Assembly: GCA_032622095.1 (NCBI GenBank) | Contig: CP136066.1 | Coordinates: 185,356,716-185,420,715, forward strand | Source of the DNA: Siphonodentalium dalli | Lineage: Eukaryota; Mollusca; Scaphopoda; Gadilida; Siphonodentaliidae | Direction: 5' to 3' | Length of the DNA stretch: 64,000 bases | Shown: positions 55,716 through 64,000 of the stretch, piece after piece | How the letters are laid out: every line of letters begins with the position of its first letter | Position numbering within the stretch: the stretch's first letter is position 1 | The notes under the pieces: generated by a model | Databases searched by the model: none | Seen by the model: only the letters and a program-made list of their open reading frames with translations | What the model was told of the DNA's origin: nothing | Translations under genes and position numbers: made by a program

Positions 55716-55930
55716 GTCCTTTTTACAACAATGTCTCTAATGAGGTCGAAATTCAGATTTCTTCGATCCATTTTATCTGAGTTGCATATACACCCCTTAG
55801 GTTGGCTATTTATTTTATCTCATTTTATTTATTATTATCTATTTGTTATAATCGTTAGTGCAAAAGAAAATGTCTACCGATTACATGAATATTTTATATC
55901 TAGACATTTCCTCGCTTGTCATCCAACAAT

Positions 55931-56012
55931 CCCCGGTGCGGGCAGTAAACCCGGTGCGGGCGTCAGTAAACCCGGCGCGAGAGACAGTAAACCCGGTGCG
56001 GGCGTCAATAAA
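55931..56012 (+). repeat. 21-bp GC-rich tandem repeat
   Basis: Four units of GTAAACCCGGTGCGGGCGTCA with substitutions. GC-rich in an AT-rich setting. Confidence 0.85.
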
Positions 56013-56039
56013 CCGCACATCGGGCCATAATCAGAATAA

Positions 56040-56817
56040 GGGTGGATACACACATGCATGTAATCTCTGTATGTAAAATACATGTATTTTACATGGCCAT
56101 ACCAATAATTGACAACATTAATCACCCGCGAGCGAGCGGTTAATTGTTAACAGGCCAGATATAAGTGAGTAGTCATAAGCAAAGTCAAACTCTCTGCTAT
56201 CAGGACATTTAAGGCCAGTCCAAAACATGTCTTCTCTGCGGAAATTAGTCAAGTCTGTGTGATATCTGGCATTGTATCAAAGCACGAACACCAGATGTGA
56301 CACGCCTGTCATATATAATAGAACATGTTCGACTATGATGCTTGTTTGCCGTAGGGTCTCGAAAGCTTCAAATCGGTAAGCGACTTAGTTGAATATATCG
56401 GTCGGAATAATCTGGGCAAGAAGGTACAATATAATATGTTTTACTTAAGTAGCTCAGAGCTACCCACCCCCGCCTGGTAGCTTTCGGGATCATATATAGC
56501 CCCAAGTCGGGGATCACATATAGCCACAAGTCGGGGGAATCCTGATCCACCACTGCTATAAATATCAAAAGAGGACTGGTTATTATTTAAATAGAACGCC
56601 CACCATGGGTTATCCCACGAACAATTATTTTAAGTGGCCTGGCGACTCGGTCCAAGATAGCGATTTCTCTCCATTCCGACTTCATTGGAAATAGAACTCA
56701 GTGCAGTCAACACGTCGGCAATAATTGGGTTGTCAGTGGACACATATTACATTGCTTGTATGATCCATGTAAAACGCCAAATACAAAATAATTACACATG
56801 CATGTGTGTATCCACCC
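56040..56817. mobile_element. 778-bp MITE with TAA target duplication
   Basis: GGGTGGATACACACATGCAT at the left is matched by the inverted ATGCATGTGTGTATCCACCC at the right; the only early difference is one base pair of length around CATG. TAA lies outside both ends (56037-56039, 56818-56820), the PIF/Harbinger pattern. No transposase. Confidence 0.85.
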
Positions 56818-57177
56818 TAAGGTTCAAATACCGTTGCCAATTATTCCATCTTTAATTCTCTAAAAGAAATCAGTTTTGTTTTCGATTTGGAACCACATCG
56901 AATGTAATAATACTGTAATGTTGATAATTTATATTATGAGGCTTCGCAACATTTATTAGCTAACGTCTTGTTCATATATGAATTAATTAGCTTCATGTTT
57001 ATTTATTTTAATTAATTAGAACTATGTATACTGCCGCGTGCGTGCATTTGTTCCGTATATATATATAATAATATATAGGTTGGCTATAGAGTTTTATAGG
57101 TTAAGTGCTTCAAGAGTATGAGAACTAGTCGTACTTTAGAAGCAGCACATATTTTGTGGCTACCCCCCCCCCCCCCA

Positions 57178-57756
57178 CCCTCGCGAATTAAATCGTTATT
57201 ATAACGCCCGCTTTCCAGAAGCGAACTAGTGTATACGTATGCGGATATGAGATATACTAGTCGACTTTTTTAGCACATTTTAAAAATAGATTGAACTAAC
57301 CTTAAATATAATAAATTATTCATAACTCAAGGGTCAGCCGAGTCCAAAAAATGGCGATGGCCACCATTTTGTATTGATTAATACCACCTCGAAATGTTTA
57401 ATTGGGCAAAATGCTCCAGGGCAAAAATAAAAAAAACAATGGTCCGGTAAATGTTAGCTATACATCATCATACGTAGGAACATCATGCTCCTAAAGCCAA
57501 AGATAATTAATTTTTTATGTAAATTAAACCAAAGTCCTGGTTAAAACAAAAATGAAATTGCATGAAAAAGTTTTGTTTACATATTTTATAAAATTATTAA
57601 AAATATTTGCCCCGAAAGAGGATTCTAGGGACCTTACTGGCAGTTTAGATTTTAACTTCCATTTTCTAACGGTATTTCCGCTTAAAAGATTGAAGATATA
57701 TTCTCAAAGTTCAAGGCTGACAAACGGAAATTATAAGTTCCGATTGAAAGTCCTTT
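57178..57756. other. No gene seen
   Basis: AT-rich; an 88-codon frame at 57552-57818 runs into the 520-bp element and has no recognisable domain. Confidence 0.5.
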
Positions 57757-57760
57757 TTAA

Positions 57761-58280
57761 AGGTGTATTATCTCTTTGTAAACATGTATTATATAGTTAC
57801 CGGGGTATAAAATATTAGATTTGAATCGAAGACTCCTGTCCGGAAATGCTTCTATCGATTAATATGAATTTTATTTCGAATATTTTCTGGTTTAAAAAGG
57901 TGTGTTGGTTCAGCTAACGAACAATAGTGGTTACTGTTAACAGAGACCAGAAATTTTATTGTACAATTTTGTCACAAATAAACGTTAATTATACTCATTA
58001 TCGCTTATATATGTAGAACAAAACAATACAAACAATCAATCTGGGACATTTGACTTTCGGTGCGTAGCCATAGGAACAGCCCATGGCTCTATATCGCAAT
58101 ATGGTATCATCCGAATGGTCTGTTCTAAAAATAGTAATATAAACGGTCCCGATTTAATATTCGAAATAAAATCAATATTAATTGATAGAAGCTTTTCCGG
58201 ACATGGGTCTTCAGTTCATATATATTATTTTATACCCACGCAACTATTTAAAATTTGTTATTTAAAGATATAATCCATCT
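57761..58280 (+). mobile_element. 520-bp TTAA element, copy 3
   Basis: TTAA at 57757-57760 and 58281-58284, with 520 bases between; same orientation as copy 1. Confidence 0.9.
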
Positions 58281-58669
58281 TTAAGATTTCTTCTTGGGAA
58301 ACCAGTAAAGGTGTCATGACATCGACGTACATCGTGACGTCAAAACTTAATCGGCACTCTCGTATTACACGGGCAGGCTAAACATTCACATTTACGTTAT
58401 ATGTGATCATTTACATACATTGTAAATATTTTCTTGTGTCCCGTTAGGGTTTAATATCAATTCATTCCAAAGATAAAAATTCATCGGATAATCCCATGAA
58501 CAGTAACAAGCGGGCGGAAATTACGTTTACGTATTATATTAATGATAGCATGCAAGTATAATTGTTATATACGTTAAGTGACATATAAATAGCCGTGTCC
58601 CCGTTTGTAGCCCTGGTACATAAATATATGGCGTGACGTCATTCTCCGTAAGTTGGTATTAGATACAAG

Positions 58670-58800
58670 TGAACATTATTATGATGCACTTTTTCCTACA
58701 CTTATGAAATGGATAAAATTTAATGAATTAATGTGGTATTATATCCACATTATTGAAACTGATTATTGAATTCCAAGCACCAAGCGTAAGCCCTACATAT
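58670..58800. repeat. Diverged interspersed repeat (pair with 28985-29165)
   Basis: See 28985-29165; words appear in the same order with deletions. Confidence 0.6.
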
Positions 58801-58963
58801 ACTAGGCATTTTAACCCTTTACCCAACAAACCGGCCAAAACTGGCCAAATAAAGCTTCAACAGCCTAAAATATCTTCGGTCTGTCTCAATAGAACCATAC
58901 AAATATGGATATCATTGGAACCGGCTCCTTGACCACATTGTGATAGTTACAGTTATACCCTGT

Positions 58964-59032
58964 GCCAATGCATTCTCTTATATATGCGAGTCGACCATAG
59001 GTCGCCTCGCATATATAAGAGAATGCATTGGC
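58964..59032. mobile_element. 69-bp palindrome, copy 2 of 3
   Basis: GCCAATGCATTCTCTTATAT to its inverse, centre GAGTCGACCATAGGTCGCCTC. Confidence 0.92.
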
Positions 59033-59071
59033 CTACATTCTTTAACAATTTTATAATTTTTAATGTGTTAA

Positions 59072-59140
59072 GCCAATGCATTCTCTTATATATGCGAGGC
59101 GACCTATGGTCGACTCGCATATATAAGAGAATGCATTGGC
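59072..59140. mobile_element. 69-bp palindrome, copy 3 of 3
   Basis: Inverse orientation of copy 2 at the centre (GAGGCGACCTATGGTCGACTC), 39 bases away, so the pair forms a larger inverted repeat (58964-59140). Confidence 0.92.
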
Positions 59141-59230
59141 ACAGGGCCCTTCTGTTGGGTAAAGGGTTAAGTCCTGATATCTGTATGTAGTTCGGTGTAG
59201 TAGCCTTGATTTGGTTATAGGTGCAACGTT

Positions 59231-59512
59231 GATATTTCTCTATAATAGCAGTAATCTGGGTGGGATTTTACGTTGGAATTTCCCAACATGACAATTGTGG
59301 ACATTTTTTGGGCATTAAGTATGTGATTGCAACACAATTAACTAAATCCTTGTGTGTCATGGTCCCACATGTTAGAGGCATTCTCAGATTTGGACATTTA
59401 TTTCTGCTTCAAGACAACAGTTGGAAATTCCAAGGTGGATTCCCTCAATGGAGACCCGCTGACCTGCCACGTCACTGCTCAACAGCCTCAACACAGTGGT
59501 CCCAGTGTATAG
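59231..59512. repeat. Interspersed repeat A, copy 2
   Basis: Same as 2499-2790; here directly followed by repeat B. Confidence 0.85.
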
Positions 59513-59515
59513 TGA

Positions 59516-60049
59516 GTGAGTAGATGGGCGCGAAGCGCCCGGGATGGTCGAAAAGATCGAGTGATCTTCTCCTTCACCCCACGGTTTGTTGTTGTTGGAG
59601 ATATAGCACCCATAAAACAATAATCATGTCTGAACCCGGCAAAAGCGGACATAATGAATTAATGTTATTTCGTTGATTGAATTGATTGGATGGATTATTT
59701 GGGGAAGAGCCCACGAGCTTTAATATGGGGTGTCCCGGTGGGTCCCTTTAATTTAATATATGGTTGAGCTGAGCGTGTCATCTGGTGCGCTGAAAAAGGA
59801 GCGGGGCCCCGTGTTATAATTGTAAAATGGTGTTAGTTTGTTAGTTGTTTAAAAAAACAACCGCAAGACAGAGCATGTGATTCAATGTGATTCAATGCGC
59901 CATCATACCGCTATTCTGCTATAGCCAAATGCGCAGAGACAGTATGTTTTGTTTATTTCGTTGTGTCTGTATGGACCGCCCTGCATCCCATAGCACGGGC
60001 GTAAGTGAAGACTCTGACAATTTTATGTGCAGAGTTGTTTGGGTTCCGA
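59516..60049. repeat. Interspersed repeat B, copy 2
   Basis: Same as 22730-23300. The A+B junction here suggests a complete unit of about 0.82 kb. Confidence 0.88.
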
Positions 60050-60268
60050 TAGGTGAAGTAAATCCGAAGATTTTATACAAGATATACTTTAATTGTTGAC
60101 GATATTTGCAAATGGTTTTGTACAGAGATATATATGATTACATTCAATAGATTTTTGGTTTTATATTTTTGGTAATTTCTTTATTTTTTTAAAACATTTA
60201 TATACATTTAGTTCATTTCAGTGTGTTCAGTTCTTGAGCCGTGAGCCGTCCTACTCCCGAAGAAAAGA

Positions 60269-60479
60269 CAGAGTGGCAAGCGGGGCTAGCATATTTTGGT
60301 ATATGCCGCTCCTAACTCGTTTAGAGCTATGACCACTTATGGGTCTGTAGTTCCTGCACCCCACCCCAAGCTAGTGCTGGGTCGGTTTTCAAGCCGGATC
60401 CCGCTTGGTTGGTGTTGTTAGGTGAGTGGAATGTGTATGACAAAGCGCTAGCTTCTGAAAGTGAATTTGTAATTATATT
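60269..60479 (+). repeat. 211-bp direct repeat, copy 1
   Basis: CAGAGTGGCAAGCGGGGCTA to TTTGTAATTATATT; identical, as read, to 61246-61456. It contains CTAGCATATTTTGGTATATG and CACTTATGGGTCTGTAGTTC. Confidence 0.95.
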
Positions 60480-61245
60480 AGAAGAGTTTGGAGTTTGGGT
60501 TTGGGAAGATCCCCCCGGGAAGATTTGAAAGGGCCGTAAGCCCTCTCCTACAACCCACGGTTGAGTGATATAGTGCCGCTGAAGAGCGTTTGTTGAGTTT
60601 GGTTGTGAGTGTTTCCTAGTCATTTGATGCTTGCTTGTGGAGTATGGGTTTCATGCCACCCTGGCAGGAAGCAAAGCCCCCCCCCCCCCATTCCAAAAGC
60701 GGACCAGCGAGAAGACTTACCTTGATTGGAATACGAGTTCTGTTAGTTTAACTAGGTTGATAGCTTTTTATTTAGTGGTTTGTTGTGAACTAGTGTCCAA
60801 GTTGGTGCATGTTTGAACTCCGTTGCCTTAGTCTGTTATATTCAGGGCTTATACTACGGGCTCAACTCTAGGAAGGGTGTGCAATGCCGGCCGGTTGACT
60901 TAAGGTCGGTCGGGGCTCCCCAACTCTCGGTGGTGCAATGCCCGCCTTACACTCCTGTGTGAGTCTCAGAGCCCGTTGACCTGGTTGTGTTGTTGCACAG
61001 ATGAGGACGCAGCTGAGGTCAGACTGTTGGTGATATGTCTCAGAGGATTGGGTACCGACTGTTGTTGCTGGTATTGTGTCTTCGTGTATGTACGGGCGTG
61101 GTTGAGAACATGTGTTTAAATTTGTATATGTGGTTGTAAGTCAGTTTGAGGGAGATTATATTGATAGCTTATACTGCGACCACACAGGCAAACAACTAAC
61201 AACGCATAAAGGCAGGCTCGCAATATTGTTGTGCCGGCCTGTACG
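60480..61245. other. Spacer between the 211-bp direct repeats
   Basis: 766 bases, GC-richer than average, with a poly-C run (60679-60690) and a pair of CGGTCGG...TCTCGGTGGTGCAATGCC / GTGTGCAATGCCGGCCGG words near 60880-60950. No open frame or tRNA-primer site is recognised, so a short LTR element is not proven. Confidence 0.5.
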
Positions 61246-61456
61246 CAGAGTGGCAAGCGGGGCTAGCATATTTTGGTATATGCCGCTCCTAACTCGTTTA
61301 GAGCTATGACCACTTATGGGTCTGTAGTTCCTGCACCCCACCCCAAGCTAGTGCTGGGTCGGTTTTCAAGCCGGATCCCGCTTGGTTGGTGTTGTTAGGT
61401 GAGTGGAATGTGTATGACAAAGCGCTAGCTTCTGAAAGTGAATTTGTAATTATATT
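61246..61456 (+). repeat. 211-bp direct repeat, copy 2
   Basis: Identical to copy 1, offset 977 bases. Confidence 0.95.
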
Positions 61457-61660
61457 GGTGGCGGGCAGTGCCTGTTATAGAATTGATTGCATATTCCCCC
61501 AGTTTGAATGGGTTCCCAGGGCGCAAGTGAAATCACCTTCATGTTCTTGTTGTAGTTTATTGGTTGAAAACATATGTACGATGGTAGACAATGGTATATG
61601 TGGATGTATATATATACAGTGCATATTTGTTTTGGTTTTTGTGATTTTTTTTTTGGGTTG

Positions 61661-61734
61661 GGAAATATGGCTTGTTGCCATTCATCGAAAAGCTCTCGAG
61701 AGCTTTTCGATGAATGGCAACAAGCCATATTTCC
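61661..61734. mobile_element. Perfect 74-bp palindrome
   Basis: GGAAATATGGCTTGTTGCCA reads identically on the other strand to the end, centre CTCTCGAGAG. Flanking CGACTAAATCCTGAAAAGTT on the right matches, inverted, the left flank of the hairpin at 12610-12676. Confidence 0.95.
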
Positions 61735-62129
61735 GACTAAATCCTGAAAAGTTACCCATAATTCTGCTGTGGTTGAGAAGTCGATTAATTAGAGCATTTC
61801 TGTATGAGGTAAGAAAGCCCTCATGCGGTGACACCGCATGCATGTATAGGATATTACCATAGTAAAGGCTAAAATCTGTGCAAAAATACATTAAAAACAT
61901 CATACAAAATATTACTAGAGTTCCGGGAAGGCGACATCAATTCTTTGGATAGAGGGATGCTGATAATATGTAATTAGGGATTCTCCTTGTTGAACACATA
62001 CTCACAGTTGACTGTTGAGTACAGGTCAAAATTAGCCCAATGCTCATATTGTGTTGCTAGGTGATACACCAGGTCATGCTAATAGTTTATCGGTAGGTTA
62101 GATAGTAGTCACAATTATGCTTTAAGCGT

Positions 62130-62245
62130 AAATGCCCTATTTTCACTTAAGCACAATATGTGTTATTTGCGCTTAAGCGCAATTGATTGTGCTTAAGCGC
62201 AATTATTTGCGCTTAAGCGCAATCAATTACGCTTAACCGCAAATC
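62130..62245. repeat. Tandem array of GCGCTTAAGCGC palindromes
   Basis: Units of about 20-21 bases: TTGCGCTTAAGCGCAATTGA, TTGTGCTTAAGCGCAATTAT, TTGCGCTTAAGCGCAATCAA, TTACGCTTAACCGCAA, with weaker units to the left (TGCTTTAAGCGTAAA, CACTTAAGCACAAT). Each unit is itself a palindrome. Confidence 0.9.
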
Positions 62246-62261
62246 ATTATTAAATGTCAAT

Positions 62262-62840
62262 TTGGCCTCCCATATTCCGAAGATTTGCTATTCCCAAGGT
62301 TCATTATAATACCGAAGTTTCGCTATTCGGAAGGTTCTCTATTCCTCGCTATTCAGAAGGTTTTTGTTATTTTGAAGTTTTCATTCGATTTCTAAAGTAT
62401 TGAGAGGGTTCTTTATCATAAGACTCTTTTTATGAAGGAAATAATGTCAAGCTACTCAATCCGATCAGACGCTCCTAAATTACTATTTCTTTAGTTTCGG
62501 TGGTAAAACAATATTTGATTTGAGTCTAGGAACCCACCCATCAAAGCTCATGTGATTAGATATCGATGGTTGCTATTTTTATTGTTTATGGGCTTGATCT
62601 TGTCAGAAGTAAGATGTCAAACGGGTGGTCTTGCAGATAAAGATGGATAACTGAAAAATCGTGGTAATAATAACCACTTGAATTTAGAGTTGTCCATATT
62701 TTCTGGTTAAATGAGCCCATAATAGCAAACCTTCAGAATAGCGAACCTTAAGGCTTCTGAATAAAGAACCTTTGGAATAGCGACCCTTCGGAATAGGAAC
62801 CTTCGGAATATGGAACCTTCGGAATAATGAACCCCATCCT
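62262..62840. mobile_element. Element ended by inverted TTCGGAATAGCGAACC tandem words
   Basis: The left end (62262-62375) repeats GCTATTCGGAAGGTTC-like words; the right end (62720-62835) repeats the inverse (GAACCTTCGGAATAG). The intervening ~345 bases are unrelated. Fold-back design; no gene. Confidence 0.7.
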
Positions 62841-64000
62841 ATATGAAGAGCCCACGACACGTCCATCAATAAATGTATACATGTTTCATGGGACTGTTTA
62901 TATATACATATAAGACTGGAGTAAAGTTGAGACCAACACGTCTTTGTTAATTTTGGTGCCCGAATTTCAACGATATTGGTGTGGTGACTCAGAGTGCCCA
63001 GGCAGAGTGTATAATGGCGTTAGTTTTTCTAAATTTTGATTTAAACAAATTTAAATGAATACAAAAATATGAACCTATGTTAATGTGAAAAATTAGGTAC
63101 TAATAAACCTATTTGCACAGGGGTGGTCGTGCAAAAATATTCCGACACAAGGCCGGGGGTGGGGTGGTCGCAGCTCCTGAAAACACGTTGTTTCCGGTGT
63201 TTTCTGGTGCTTGCAATTTTTTTCCTTTTGTCCTATTTTGACCTAATTACAAGCTGTTTAGCCTATATAATGATTGTTTTGATGTGTTATGATCTAAATA
63301 ACACCTGCAGTGTACACACAAGATACTAGGTACAGTTATCTGTGGTCAGGTTGGCCTCAGAATGTTTTGATTATTTGGTCCCGTGAAATATTTAACTGCG
63401 CTGGCCCACCTGGGTTGGATAACCACTTCTACATGTATGTAAATATATTATAATGAACTCTAAAGACAAATAAACCACATATACTTCAGTAAGTAAAATA
63501 AAATATCACATTACCACTATCTGTGGTATCAAACTGAAATTCAACTCTCCAAGTCTGATATGAAACTGAAATAATGTGTAAAATAAATTTAGAACATGCC
63601 TGTTCTCTAATCTATAAACATGTATCTGGCACAAAGTTACTAATACTATAAAATACAAAAGTGCTACAGTGTTACATACCCAATTATTAATGAACAGACA
63701 TTCACATGGATCTCTATCAGTCTCAACAGCATTTTCTTAGTAAAACATGACTGTCTTTCACTTGTGAAATAATGAGATTTTATTTATTTATATGCGCTAT
63801 TCTACAACCATTTAGCTATTGTTAATATTAAAATGATCCATCTAACCACGTACACTGCATATTGTAAAACAGGCAAGAAACAGTTTGGTAAGTGTCTAGT
63901 CTGAAATACTTGGGTAATTTTGTACCAGAAAATGTAACCAAAGTTTCTTGTTAAACTCATTCATGTCTTAATCCAGATTAGATACAGATTTTGTAAGTCA
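62841..64000. other. No gene or clear repeat seen
   Basis: AT-rich sequence. The longest frame (63123-63329) has a hydrophobic stretch but no start context, domain or splice signal. Confidence 0.5.

Noticed and set aside
60269-61456. LTR retrotransposon
   Set aside because: Repeats are identical, but no TG...CA ends, primer site or gag/pol frames were found; kept as direct repeats only.

Overview
The window is nuclear DNA from an animal, most likely an AT-rich marine invertebrate; a mollusc or other lophotrochozoan fits best, but no species can be named. The evidence is: exons with GT-AG borders; a family of C2H2 zinc-finger genes that is duplicating; fragments of LINE reverse transcriptase and LINE ORF1; a tRNA-derived SINE with a long conserved core; 5S rRNA-like pseudogenes; a ZNF862-like hAT zinc finger; and very many short inverted-repeat elements. 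No operons, ribosome-binding sites or bacterial features were seen. Almost everything here is a repeat or belongs to a transposon.

Layout. 0-3 kb: a 12-bp minisatellite, a 5'-truncated zinc-finger pseudogene (copy 1), and a LINE ORF1 fragment. 3.68-14.10 kb: a 10,424-bp DNA transposon with identical 225-bp terminal inverted repeats (TIRs) and a TTAAA target duplication. It carries two interleaved split genes on opposite strands. One encodes a MADS-box-like domain plus a PHD-like finger. The other encodes a large transposase-like protein of about 860 residues. 14-19 kb: fold-back elements. 19.9-22.5 kb: intact zinc-finger gene copy 2, flanked by MITEs, with decayed fingers downstream. 22.7-31 kb: interspersed repeats and MITEs. 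31-33.5 kb: a LINE tail and a 5S-like pseudogene split by a 1.46-kb hAT-like element. 33.6-40.4 kb: a pair of inverted repeats enclosing zinc-finger relics, one candidate exon and several repeats. 44.35-50.44 kb: a 6.1-kb fold-back structure, with two 1.85-kb inverted arms around an inverted 45-bp minisatellite. 51.0-53.3 kb: intact zinc-finger gene copy 3 with a decayed tail. 53.8-64 kb: tandem repeats, MITEs, palindromes and a 211-bp direct repeat pair.

How the parts relate. The only genes that look intact as host genes are the two zinc-finger paralogues (548 and 551 aa), which share flanking sequence with copy 1. The 10.4-kb transposon is the most coherent multi-gene unit. Its transposase-like gene and its MADS/PHD gene each have exons inside the other's introns. 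The identical TIRs point to recent transposition, although the reading frames carry three single-base-scale frameshifts. Repeats pair up across the window (520-bp TTAA elements, 69-bp palindromes, a 0.5-kb GC-richer repeat), showing that several families are or were active.
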